Assembly: GCA_031273805.1 (NCBI GenBank)
Contig: JAISRE010000083.1
Span: forward strand, 1 to 33,872
Direction: 5' to 3'
DNA from: Synergistaceae bacterium
GTDB taxonomy: Bacteria > Synergistota > Synergistia > Synergistales > Synergistaceae
DNA: 33,872 nucleotides
Every line of letters begins with the position of its first letter. Positions within the stretch are counted from its first letter, which is position 1. The notes under the pieces were generated by a model, which worked only from the letters and a program-made list of their open reading frames with translations, was not told where the DNA came from and made no database searches. A program made the translations under genes and the position numbers. Below, piece after piece: positions 25,953-33,872 of this stretch.

Positions 25953-27713
25953 TCAGTTCAACTTCATGCGTCCTTCGTACACAACTCCGTGGACGCCGTC
26001 TACGGTGATCAGCATTCCGTCACGCACCCGCTCCATCGCCCCCTCGACGTTGGTCATGCACGGGATGCCGAGCTGAAGCGCCGTCATTGCGGTGAAGTTA
26101 GTCATCCCGGGCTCCTCCGTTATGAGCGCGGCCGCCTTCTTCATTGCGGGCAGGTACTCGTGGTCAGTCTTTGGCACTACGAGCACGTTGCCCACGCTCA
26201 TCTTGTCGGTCGCCTCGGCGGCCGTGTAGGCCTTGCAGATGAAGCCGGACGCCTCGCGTTTGATGAGGGACGGTGAGTGGAAGAGCACCCTCCCGACCGT
26301 CTGCACGAGCAGCATGTTGGTGGTGCCGGATACGAACACCGGAAATCCTGTCGTTATCACGACCGTATCGCCCTCGACGACGTAATTGTGCTTCAGAACC
26401 GACTCGATGGCCGCGTCGATGGCCCCCTCCGAGTCCTCGTGCTCATCCTGAAGCAGAGGCTTTACCCCCCACAAGAGCGAGAGCGCCCTCCACGTCGAGA
26501 CGAGCGGGGTGCAGGCTATGATCGACGCCTTCGGACGGTATTTGCTCACCATCGCTGCGGTGTTGCCGCTGCGGGTCAGTGATATGATCGCGGACGCTCT
26601 CAGATCCTCGGCTATTCTCATAGCTGAGTGGCTCACTGAATCAGGCACGTTCGTCGAGCTCTTTATCTCTCTGAGCACGTAATAGCGGCTCATCGACTCG
26701 CTCTCTGTGCTCGTGACGATGCGGTCCATCATGCTCACCGCCTCGAGCGGGTACTTGCCGCTCGCGGTCTCGCCGGAGAGCATTACAGCATCCGCGCCGT
26801 CGAGGACCGCGTTGGCCACGTCGCTCGCCTCCGCCCTTGTCGGGCGTGGATTGCGAATCATCGAGTCCAGCATCTGAGTCGCGACTATAACGGGCTTTCC
26901 CCGTTCGCGGCACAGCTCTATGATCTTCTTTTGGACCATTGGGACCACCTCGGTGGGCATCTCGACCCCGAGGTCCCCCCTCGCCACCATCACAGCGTCC
27001 ACCACCTGGACGATCTCCTCGAGGTTTTGCACGCTTTGCAGTGTCTCTATCTTGGCCATGATGTTGATTTTTTTGTTCTTGCCGCCGTGGTTCTCGACAA
27101 CGCGCCTTACGTGCATTATGTCCTCCCGCCGCCTGACGAATGAGACGGCGATATAGTCCATGTCGTGATCCATACCCCACTCTATGTCATGTATATCCTT
27201 CTCCGTCAGAGTCGGAACGGAGAGCTCCGCCCCCGGGATGTTCACTCCCTTGCGCTCGCCCAGCGTCCCTCCAACCAATACTCTGCACGTTATGCAGTCC
27301 GGCTCTATGTTCTCTATTTTCAGGTGGATGGATCCGTCGTCGATGAAGACGTTCTGAGCGAGTTCCACCTCCTCAGGCAGATTTGCGTAACTGATGCTGA
27401 CCTGCTCCGCGTTGCCGAGGCGCTCCTCTGTGAGCAGTTTGAACACGGAGTCGGATTTCAGGTCCACCGGCTTGTGTCCCTCCAGCAGGCCGGTTCGAAT
27501 CTCCGGGCCCTTGGTGTCGAGCAGAGTGGGTATGGGCATGATGCCCTCGCTCTCTATCTGCCGCACCATATCGAGCATTTTGCCATGTCCCTCATAGTCA
27601 CCGTGGCTGAAGTTGAAACGCGCCACGTTTAACCCGGCCTCAACGAGTTCCCGCAGTTTATCTATGTCGCTGCATGCTGGACCGAGCGTGCAAACTATCT
27701 TGACCTTTCTCAT
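25953..27713 (-). CDS. pyk: Pyruvate kinase with extra C-terminal domain
   Basis: 586 residues, ATG 27713. Converts PEP and ADP to pyruvate and ATP. KIVCTLGPACSD, NVARFNFSHGDYEGH, LLDTKGPEIRTG, the catalytic Lys in INIMAKIETLQSV, and MVARGDLGVEM and ATQMLDSMIRNPRPTRAE are all present, followed by the C-terminal allosteric domain. About 100 further residues form a domain like the PEP-utiliser swivel domain of Bacillus Pyk. In it, the TSH with the phosphoryl-carrying His is replaced by TNF (PGMTNFTAMTALQLGIP), so this domain cannot be phosphorylated there and is probably structural. The gene follows dnaE, a linkage also known in Firmicutes. Confidence 0.97.
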   Translation of the reverse strand: MRKVKIVCTLGPACSDIDKLRELVEAGLNVARFNFSHGDYEGHGKMLDMVRQIESEGIMPIPTLLDTKGPEIRTGLLEGHKPVDLKSDSVFKLLTEERLGNAEQVSISYANLPEEVELAQNVFIDDGSIHLKIENIEPDCITCRVLVGGTLGERKGVNIPGAELSVPTLTEKDIHDIEWGMDHDMDYIAVSFVRRREDIMHVRRVVENHGGKNKKINIMAKIETLQSVQNLEEIVQVVDAVMVARGDLGVEMPTEVVPMVQKKIIELCRERGKPVIVATQMLDSMIRNPRPTRAEASDVANAVLDGADAVMLSGETASGKYPLEAVSMMDRIVTSTESESMSRYYVLREIKSSTNVPDSVSHSAMRIAEDLRASAIISLTRSGNTAAMVSKYRPKASIIACTPLVSTWRALSLLWGVKPLLQDEHEDSEGAIDAAIESVLKHNYVVEGDTVVITTGFPVFVSGTTNMLLVQTVGRVLFHSPSLIKREASGFICKAYTAAEATDKMSVGNVLVVPKTDHEYLPAMKKAAALITEEPGMTNFTAMTALQLGIPCMTNVEGAMERVRDGMLITVDGVHGVVYEGRMKLN

Positions 27714-27730
27714 TTTAACCTCCCATTCCC

Positions 27731-30700
27731 TTAAACGACGACGGATGCGTGCCCGTGCGAGAGGGATTGTATCCTCTCCTCGAGGTCCGGCGTCATGGAT
27801 ATCTTTACTGACCTCATCCTGAGCAGAGCCTGTTCCTCCGGCGTGTAAAGATCGAGCATAACCGACAGATTGCCCGGGAACTTCTCCAGTTCAGAGCAGA
27901 GTTTCCCATAGAAATCCTCCGGCAAACCGTCAGTCGCGACCTTGATGCGGATGGCGCCCGCGCGCCTTGTCTTTGCCGCGGACAGGGGCTCCAGTTCGTC
28001 CAGTATCAGCGATATATTGCCGTCATTGCGAACTGAGCCGGTTACCAGATAAGGAGCTCCCTGCGAGAGTATGGGTTTGATATCCGGCCACTGGCGCGGA
28101 AAACATACCACCTCGGCCTGGCTCTCGGAGTCCTCAAATATAAGTATCCCCATAGGGTCTCCCTTTTTGGTATATTTCTCCTTGAACTCGACCAAAAGAC
28201 CTAATATCACCGGCGAGGCGTCCGCCATCCTCCAGTGGGCGAGGTCGCTGATGCGGCACGTGGCGTATCTGTACTCGTCCGCCTTGAACTCGTCGTAGGG
28301 ATGGCCGGATATATATATACCCACCGATTCGTGTTCCAGCTCCAGTAATTTGCGCACTTCGTAATCCGGAACGTTGGGCATATCCGGCCCGTTATCCTCC
28401 TCGTCCTCGTCTGAGAAGAGCGACATCTGTCCCGCGTACTTGTCCTTGCGTGATGCCATCTCTATCATCGAGGGGAGGGACTCCAGAAGTTTGCGCCTGT
28501 TTGGCTCTATTTCTGCGAATGCCCCTGACTTCACGAGATTTTCCAGAACGCCGCTGTTGACGGTGCGAAGCTCGACGCGCGAGATAAAATTCCACAGGGA
28601 CTTGAACTCGCCGCCCGCTCCACGGGCTCTGAGTATCGCGTCCACCGCCGTACTGCCCGCTTTTGCGACTGCGGAGAGCCCGAAGAGAATGACCCCGCCG
28701 GCCACGGAGAAGTCGGCCATGGATCTGTTGATATCCGGGCCCTTTACCTCGAAGCCCAGCCCCCGAACCGAGTCTATGTATTTTCCCAGCTCGTCCTGTT
28801 TGTTGCCGGAGAGAGCCGACAGGTACGCCGCGAGGAACTCCGGGCCGTAGTTCGCCTTGAGATAGGCTGTCTGATAACTTATGAGCCCGTATGCCGCGCT
28901 GTGCGACTTGTTGAAGCCGTACCCGGCGAACTCCTCGATTATGTCGAATATCTCTCCGGCCTTGGAGGCGGCGACCCCGTTTTTCTCCGCTCCCTCCATG
29001 AACTTAGCCCTCTGAGCGGCCATTACCTCGACCTTCTTCTTCCCCATAGCGCGCCTCAGGAGGTCCGCTTCCCCAAGCGTGTAGCCGGCCAGGCGAGACG
29101 CGCACTGCATGACCTGCTCCTGATACAGAACGACGCCGTAAGTCTCTGACAGAGCCTCCTCCAGCAGAGGGTGAGGGTACGCGACGGGCTCCTGCTTGTG
29201 CTTTCGCTTCACGTAGGAGTCGGTCATCCCGCTTTTGAGAGGGCCGGGCCGGTATAGAGCCATAAGGGGAGCCAAGTCGTCGAAGGAGTCCGGTTTTATG
29301 CGCTGAACGAGGTCCCTCATGCCGCTCGACTCCAGCTGAAATACCCCCAGCGTGTCCCCCGCCTGCAGCATCTCGAACGTCTTCCTGTCGTCCATCGGTA
29401 TTGTTTCGAGATCGACCGGGGCGTGTCCGCTGGCCTTTATGTTGCTGAGAGCGCGCTCTATTATCGACAGCGTCCGCAGGCCGAGGAAGTCCATCTTGAC
29501 GAGCCCAAGTTTCTCTATGGGCTCCATAGTGTACTGGGTGGTGACCTGATCGCTGTCCTTGATCTTGGTCACAGGCACCATCTCAGCAGTGGGCTGAGGC
29601 GTTATTACGATGCCGGCCGCGTGCTGTGACGCGTGACGCGCCAACCCCTCGACCTTGCTCGCTATGTCCAGCAGACGCCGCACCTGAGGGTCGTTCTGAT
29701 ACTCGTTCTTGAGCTCATCGTTTGAGGTTATCGCTTCCTTTATGGTCTTTATGCCAGACTTTATAGGGTCCGGTATCAGCTTGGCTATCTTGTTGACGTC
29801 CGCGTAGGGCATATCGAGCGCGCGCCCCACGTCCTTGACCGCCGCCTTGCTCATCATGCGTCCGAACGTGATTATCTGCGCCACGTGATCGGAGCCGTAC
29901 TTTCTGACTATGTAGGATATGACCTCGTCGCGTCCCCTGTCGGATATGTCCGTGTCGATATCGGGCATGCTGATTCGCTCAGGGTTGAGAAACCGCTCGA
30001 AGAGCAGACCGTGCTTTATGGGGTCGAGGTCGGTGATGCGAAGCGACCACGCCACGAGCGAGCCGGCAGCTGAGCCTCGTCCGGGTCCGACAGGGATGCC
30101 CATGCCGCGCGCGTACGCGATGATGTCGGACACTATGCAGAAGTATCCGGGGAACCCCATCTGTTCGATGACTCCAAGCTCGTAGTCGAGCCTCTCCCGG
30201 TAATTTTCCGGTATCTCATCCGTCCTGAGGCGCGCGCGGAGCCCGTCGTAAGCTATACGGCGAAGGTGCGTCTCCAGCGTCTCCCCCTGCGGTATCTCGA
30301 AGTTGGGGAGATAGTAGTGTTTTTCAAACTCCATATTGACGCGGCATCTCTCGGCTATGGCCACCGTATTGGTGAGCGCCTCCGGGACATTTGCGCCGAA
30401 TAGCTCCCACATCTCCTCCGGCGTTCGAAAGTAGTAGTCGTTTCCCTTGAAGCCGTATCTGTTTCTGTCGGTAACCTTGCTCTTTGTCTGAACGCAGAGG
30501 AGGATGTCGTGCCACTCCGCGTCCTCTCTCGTCATGTAGTGCGCGTCACTTGTGGCTATCAGCGGGAATCCGTGGCTGCGGGACATCTCTATCAGTGTCT
30601 TGTTCACGATCGCCTGTTCGGTGATGGAGTTGTGCTGTATCTCCAGGAAAAAATTGTCCGGTCCCATTATGTCACGGTATAACATGGCGCGCGCCAGCGC

Positions 30701-31165
30701 CCCTTCGGTGTCTCCCGATATGATCAGCGACGGCACCTCTCCCGCAAGACACGCCGACGACGCTATCAGCCCCGATCTGTAGCGCGACAGCAGGTCGTGG
30801 TCGATGCGGGGCTTGTGGTAAAAGCCGTCCGTGCTGGCAATCGAGACGAGTTTCACCAGATTGCGGTAGCCCTCATCGTTCTCCGCCAGGAGTATGAGGT
30901 GGTTTTGCTCCTTGACGTCCCTGCAGGTATGTCCCCTTGGAGCGACGTAGACCTCGCAGCCGAGTATCGGATTCACGTCATTTTTTTTGCACTCGTTGTA
31001 AAATTCGACGCAGCCGTACATGACGCCGTGGTCCGTCAGCGCGACCGCTCCCATCCCTCTCTCGCGGGCTGTACGCGCCAGGTCCGAGCACCTGTTTGCG
31101 CCGTCAAGAAGGCTGTATTCGCTGTGCACGTGCAGATGTACAAATGGTTTAACGGAATTGGTCAT
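27731..31165 (-). CDS. dnaE: DNA polymerase III subunit alpha
   Basis: 1144 residues, ATG 31165. N-terminal PHP domain with HLHVHSEYSLLDG and VALTDHGVMYGC. The polymerase core has the family C motif of two Asp in MPDIDTDISDRGRDEV (about residues 400-404), the third catalytic Asp in KMDFLGLRTLS (about residue 557), and the GPGRGSAAGSLVAW motif before. FGRMMSKAAVKDVGR and AAGIVITPQ are well conserved, and the C-terminal third has the tandem helix-hairpin-helix and OB-fold regions. Chromosomal replicative polymerase of the E. coli DnaE type and not PolC. It follows dnaX by 25 bases. Confidence 0.98.
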   Translation of the reverse strand: MTNSVKPFVHLHVHSEYSLLDGANRCSDLARTARERGMGAVALTDHGVMYGCVEFYNECKKNDVNPILGCEVYVAPRGHTCRDVKEQNHLILLAENDEGYRNLVKLVSIASTDGFYHKPRIDHDLLSRYRSGLIASSACLAGEVPSLIISGDTEGALARAMLYRDIMGPDNFFLEIQHNSITEQAIVNKTLIEMSRSHGFPLIATSDAHYMTREDAEWHDILLCVQTKSKVTDRNRYGFKGNDYYFRTPEEMWELFGANVPEALTNTVAIAERCRVNMEFEKHYYLPNFEIPQGETLETHLRRIAYDGLRARLRTDEIPENYRERLDYELGVIEQMGFPGYFCIVSDIIAYARGMGIPVGPGRGSAAGSLVAWSLRITDLDPIKHGLLFERFLNPERISMPDIDTDISDRGRDEVISYIVRKYGSDHVAQIITFGRMMSKAAVKDVGRALDMPYADVNKIAKLIPDPIKSGIKTIKEAITSNDELKNEYQNDPQVRRLLDIASKVEGLARHASQHAAGIVITPQPTAEMVPVTKIKDSDQVTTQYTMEPIEKLGLVKMDFLGLRTLSIIERALSNIKASGHAPVDLETIPMDDRKTFEMLQAGDTLGVFQLESSGMRDLVQRIKPDSFDDLAPLMALYRPGPLKSGMTDSYVKRKHKQEPVAYPHPLLEEALSETYGVVLYQEQVMQCASRLAGYTLGEADLLRRAMGKKKVEVMAAQRAKFMEGAEKNGVAASKAGEIFDIIEEFAGYGFNKSHSAAYGLISYQTAYLKANYGPEFLAAYLSALSGNKQDELGKYIDSVRGLGFEVKGPDINRSMADFSVAGGVILFGLSAVAKAGSTAVDAILRARGAGGEFKSLWNFISRVELRTVNSGVLENLVKSGAFAEIEPNRRKLLESLPSMIEMASRKDKYAGQMSLFSDEDEEDNGPDMPNVPDYEVRKLLELEHESVGIYISGHPYDEFKADEYRYATCRISDLAHWRMADASPVILGLLVEFKEKYTKKGDPMGILIFEDSESQAEVVCFPRQWPDIKPILSQGAPYLVTGSVRNDGNISLILDELEPLSAAKTRRAGAIRIKVATDGLPEDFYGKLCSELEKFPGNLSVMLDLYTPEEQALLRMRSVKISMTPDLEERIQSLSHGHASVVV

Positions 31166-31190
31166 TTCTATACCTCTATTCCTTGTCTCT

Positions 31191-32933
31191 TTATAAGTCA
31201 GTTATGTCGGAAACCTCGTCCTCGCTATCATCGGAGGTTATGTGTTTCGACATGAGTATGTCTGCGCCCAGGTAGGCTGAGATAGCCTCCGGAGTCATCG
31301 CACGCGGAGCCTCGCGCGAGTATGGCTTCTCGCGGGCGCCTCCTGCTGCGGGCGGGCTTGGTTCTTCCTTTGTATCGGCTCGTCCCTCCGTTATTCCGAA
31401 GGCGCAGTCGAGCGCGAACTTTGCGCGCGGCGAGGTGAGTACGGCTTTGGCGGCAGCGGATGATTCTGAAAAATCAAGTACCAGCGAATCCTCTACGCGC
31501 AAAACCCTGACGTCTATCAACGCAGCCGCAAGCGGCAGATCGTCCCGGCAAAGCGCCTGGATTATCTCAGGCAGAGCGTCATTGCGCGTCGTTTCTTCCG
31601 GCGCGCCGGATGATGATATGCCCGATACACCCTCCTTTGCGCCGCCTGTGGCGTCAGCGCGTCTTGCGGGCGTATGTTTTTTTCTGTCGGGGATGCCGTC
31701 GTATGAGGTCGGCGCAGTTGATGACGGATAGGGCGCGCGCGGGTTTTCTGCCGCGATCTTCGAATTTGCCGCAGCCGGTATCTTCGCTGCCGCAGCGGAA
31801 TGTCCTCTCGTCGCGATATATGCCGCCTCTGCGGGGGGCTCATCCTGAAAAATGGACATCAGTTCGAAGAACAGCAGGCCGGAGAATACCTCGGCCCTCA
31901 GCCCCATTCTGGCTCTCGGGAACATGGACGCGCACATCATCGCGGCCCTTTTCAGGTGTTCGCTCCTCCAGTGAACGGCTTCAGAGCGAAGAAAGTCCTT
32001 CTCCTCGCCGGAGAGCGCCGTGCCGGCGAGAGCGGGTTCGCCCCACAGGGCGAATACCCACATATCACGTAGCAGAGGGAATAGCGCGTCCAGAAAACGC
32101 TCCGGTGAAACGCCCTTGTCGAGCATCCCACGAATGGCCTCCGACGCCTCCTGCGGGCTGGTCCTGACAAGAGATATGAATCTCTCCATCTCCATTCTGC
32201 TGCTTCCTCCGAAGAGCTCCTGGACGGCGTGGAGCGGCAGTTCTCCCCCTCCGACGGCCACCGCCTGTTCCATAAGGGAGAGCGCGTCCCTCAGAGCCCC
32301 GTCCGCGCTTCTCGCTATCTCCCAGAGAGCCCCTTCATCGGCGCTGAAACCCTCGATCGAGGCTATGCGGCGCAGTTGGGCGACCATGTCCTCGACTGAT
32401 ATCCTGTGAAACGGTATGTGCTGACAGCGCGAGCGAATTGTCACAGGGACCTTGTGCGGCTCTGTTGTCGCGAAGATGAAGAGCACTGCGGATGGAGGCT
32501 CCTCCAGAGTTTTGAGGAGCGCGTTAAACGCCTCTGCGGTGAGCATGTGAACTTCGTCCAGTATGTAGACCTTTGTTCCGCCTGTGAAGGATGTGAGCCC
32601 GACGTGGGACTTCAGCTCGCGTATCTGATCTATGCCCCTGTTGGACGCGCCGTCTATCTCCATGACATCCATGTGCTCGCCGGACGTCACGGTGGTACAT
32701 GACTCGCATACGCCGCACGGCTCTCCCTCTCCGGTCGGATTCTTGCAGTTAACCACCTTGGCAAGCAGTCGGGCCGCTGTTGTCTTGCCGCAGCCGCGCG
32801 GACCTGAAAACAGGTAGGCGTGTCCCAGTCGCTTATCCATGAACGACGAACGCAGCAGGCTTATCGCCGCGTCCTGTCCCACAACCTCTTTAAAGAGCTG
32901 CGGCCGATATTTTCGATACAGGGAAACGTACAA
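31191..32933 (-). CDS. dnaX: DNA polymerase III subunits gamma and tau
   Basis: 580 residues from TTG 32933 (MYVSLYRKYRPQLFKEV). GGAGGAGG eight bases upstream decides this start; the open frame continues 40 codons upstream with no family similarity. Clamp-loader ATPase: Walker A FSGPRGCGKTTAARLL (about residue 40), four zinc Cys in CKNPTGEGEPCGVCESC, Walker B VYILDEVHMLTAEAF and sensor-1 FATTEPHKV with the SRC (arginine finger) motif. Domain III follows to about residue 370. The C-terminal part is Ala/Pro-rich and low in complexity, which should be the flexible tau region linking to the polymerase. No clear A-run frameshift site for gamma was found. Confidence 0.97.
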   Translation of the reverse strand: MYVSLYRKYRPQLFKEVVGQDAAISLLRSSFMDKRLGHAYLFSGPRGCGKTTAARLLAKVVNCKNPTGEGEPCGVCESCTTVTSGEHMDVMEIDGASNRGIDQIRELKSHVGLTSFTGGTKVYILDEVHMLTAEAFNALLKTLEEPPSAVLFIFATTEPHKVPVTIRSRCQHIPFHRISVEDMVAQLRRIASIEGFSADEGALWEIARSADGALRDALSLMEQAVAVGGGELPLHAVQELFGGSSRMEMERFISLVRTSPQEASEAIRGMLDKGVSPERFLDALFPLLRDMWVFALWGEPALAGTALSGEEKDFLRSEAVHWRSEHLKRAAMMCASMFPRARMGLRAEVFSGLLFFELMSIFQDEPPAEAAYIATRGHSAAAAKIPAAANSKIAAENPRAPYPSSTAPTSYDGIPDRKKHTPARRADATGGAKEGVSGISSSGAPEETTRNDALPEIIQALCRDDLPLAAALIDVRVLRVEDSLVLDFSESSAAAKAVLTSPRAKFALDCAFGITEGRADTKEEPSPPAAGGAREKPYSREAPRAMTPEAISAYLGADILMSKHITSDDSEDEVSDITDL

Positions 32934-33095
32934 TAACTTTACCTCCTCCTCAAGACGGGCCGACTGTAGAACAATTCTATCACATGGCCGACGCTTGAAT
33001 AGAGGACTCCGAGCCGGCCGGGCGGCGAATATCGGGAAGTCCCGCGCGCGCAACGGCCCGGGCGGCCAAAGGGGGAAATCCTCTGGTTTATCCCT
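32934..33095. other. Upstream region of dnaX, no gene seen
   Basis: GC-rich DNA before dnaX. A - strand TAGAAT (on the + strand ATTCTA, 32974-32979) is a possible -10 box for the dnaX train, but no convincing -35 hexamer is placed at the right distance. CGGGAAGTCCCG (about 33032-33043) can form a small hairpin. No coding similarity was found in any frame. Confidence 0.4.
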
Positions 33096-33249
33096 GTCGT
33101 CCCCCGGCTTGACCTCCTCTGTCGTCCCCCGGCTTGACCTCCTCTGTCGTCCTCCGGCTTGACCTCCTCTGTCGTCCTCCGGCTTGACCTCCTCTGTCGT
33201 CCCCCGGCTTGACCTCCTCCGTCGTCCCCCGGCTTGACCGGGGGACCCA
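33096..33249. repeat. 25-base tandem repeat built on a palindromic REP-like element
   Basis: Five full 25-base units (33096-33120, 33121-33145, 33146-33170, 33171-33195, 33196-33220) followed by a sixth that runs out into the complete element (33221-33249). The unit begins GTCGTCCCCCGGCTTGACC; copies differ mainly at one C/T position. The complete element is a hairpin-forming palindrome, with CCCCCGG and CCGGGGG around CTTGA. Translation gives low-complexity peptides of no interest. Such dispersed palindromes are widespread in bacterial intergenic DNA. Confidence 0.9.
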
Positions 33250-33305
33250 TAATCCCCTCAAACCTAGATCAATTCACTGAACAACTCATGACTCATGCAC
33301 ATCCG

Positions 33306-33378
33306 TGGGTCCTCCGGTCAAGCCGGAGGACGACAGAAGTGTGCGTGCCGGAGGAGGACAGAAGTGTGTGTGCCGGAG
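33306..33378. repeat. Inverted copy of the palindromic element with a second 25-base tandem array
   Basis: 33306-33334 is the reverse complement of 33221-33249 with two differences out of 29. It lies 56 bases from the first copy. Its end is duplicated as 25-base units beginning CCGGAGGACGACAGAAGTG (33323-33347, 33348-33372, then a partial copy). The period equals that of the left array, although the spacer bases differ, so two arrays seem to have grown independently from the same seed element. Confidence 0.85.
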
Positions 33379-33526
33379 GAGGACCATTTTTGTGGTGATC
33401 GTGAAGATGGCGGGCGAATTCGCCCATTGCAGCCGAAGGTTGTTAATCAGCGCTTCCCTAAGTATAGGCGTAGGGCAATATTTGGCAAAATTTGAATCGC
33501 CAACAGATGGCCGACTTTAGGCCCGG
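33379..33526. other. Intergenic sequence with a 14-base palindrome
   Basis: No gene is seen. GGGCGAATTCGCCC (33412-33425) is a perfect palindrome and could be a protein site or hairpin. Otherwise the stretch lacks recognisable features. Confidence 0.5.
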
Positions 33527-33855
33527 TCATTCGAAGAGTTCGGAGTGAGTGCCGACACGAACAAACACTATCATTCCCAGACGTTTGGCCTTGTCGATTC
33601 TGTATATAAGCAGGAAATCGCCCCTATGTGACACTCTCTATGTCCAGTCCAATTCCCGCTTAAAGGGTGATCGAGCCACTCTGGATCAAGCGGCTCATCG
33701 TTGGCTATCAATAACAGCATCACTTTTTTAAGTCGTTTCATGTCATAGCGACCAGACAAAGACAGGCGGTCCCAGTCCCTTGAAAAAGTTTTCGTGTAAT
33801 CGGGAACTAAAGGCAGGGTTGTCCGTTTACTTGCGGCTGTTTTTTTCGAGCTCAT
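33527..33855 (-). pseudogene. YafQ-family toxin, frameshifted
   Basis: Type II toxin of the RelE/YafQ mRNA-interferase superfamily. The first frame, from ATG 33855 (TTG 33858 alternative), reads YTKTFSRDWDRL, then DMKRLKKVMLLLIANDEPL and DHPLSGNWTGHRECHI, all YafQ-like. It then stops early in a foreign tail. Shifting one base at the GGGG run (CCCC on the + strand, 33621-33624) restores GDFLLIYRIDKAKRLG and VRVGTHSELFE to a TGA at 33527-33529, a full-length YafQ. One G is missing from the run. The lost part holds the C-terminal catalytic His (THSELF). The start overlaps the antitoxin end. It may be a true pseudogene, a contingency slip or a sequencing error. Confidence 0.82.
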
Positions 33856-33872
33856 CAAACATATTATTCGCG
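33827..33872 (-). CDS. C-terminus of antitoxin (RelB/DinJ-like), partial
   Basis: The frame entering from the right edge on the - strand reads ANNMFDELEKNSRK and stops at TAA 33827-33829. The short acidic-basic helix is typical of the C-terminal tail of RelB/DinJ-type antitoxins, and the frame overlaps the toxin start by 29 bases, the usual antitoxin-toxin order. The N-terminal ribbon-helix-helix would lie outside the window. Only about 14 codons can be read. Confidence 0.55.
   Translation of the reverse strand, partial: ANNMFDELEKNSRK

Noticed and set aside
33096-33378. CRISPR array
   Set aside because: The 25-base units are contiguous without unique spacers, and no cas genes are present.
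33295-33520. Two overlapping + strand open frames of 66-71 codons
   Set aside because: They translate the palindromic repeat and its 25-base copies, have no ribosome site or family similarity, and the composition is repeat-driven.

Overview
The window looks like one contig from an anaerobic, moderately GC-rich bacterium. The synteny of cdaA-cdaR-glmM, the linkage of dnaE with pyk, the frequent TTG starts (asnB, dnaX, cdaA, the small Fe-S protein) and the mix of bacillosamine-type glycan genes with a BFD-like Fe-S protein next to pepF suggest a Synergistota-like or Firmicutes-like lineage. That assignment is an inference from gene content and was not tested by any search.

Left end (1 to about 6040): an AT-rich block of surface-sugar genes on the + strand, namely a formyltransferase, a deacetylase-like protein, a methyltransferase, a polytopic membrane protein (possible GT-C glycosyltransferase) and a B12-binding radical SAM protein. 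Two long pentanucleotide microsatellites sit at gene junctions: GAGCA x23 or more at 1-118 and GACAG x11 at 4427-4481. The second begins inside a GTGA stop/start overlap and, at its present length, puts the GTG out of frame with the radical SAM gene. This looks like a slipped-strand (phase-variation) switch and is the most interesting feature here.

6041-12582 (+): higher GC. It holds an AsnB-type amidotransferase, a UDP-HexNAc 6-dehydrogenase, a CapI-like UDP-uronate 4-epimerase and two GT4 glycosyltransferases. Together they suggest an amidated amino-uronic-acid glycan. 12601-17856 (-): a convergent, tightly overlapped operon with a PglE-like aminotransferase, PglC-like initiating phosphoglycosyl transferase, PglD-like acetyltransferase, FkbH-like HAD/GNAT protein and a GT4 glycosyltransferase. 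This is a bacillosamine-type lipid-linked glycan initiation module.

18105-21597 (+): an unrecognised secreted protein, a strongly structured intergenic element (19202-19362), oligoendopeptidase F and a small [2Fe-2S] protein. 21646-32933 (-): a housekeeping train transcribed dnaX, dnaE, pyk, nfo, cdaA, cdaR, glmM (replication, glycolysis, repair, c-di-AMP synthesis, and amino-sugar supply for the wall and for the glycans above).

Right end (32934-33872): repeat-rich intergenic DNA with 25-bp tandem repeats grown from a palindromic REP-like element, then a YafQ-type toxin gene broken by a single-base frameshift, and the last codons of its antitoxin at the window edge.
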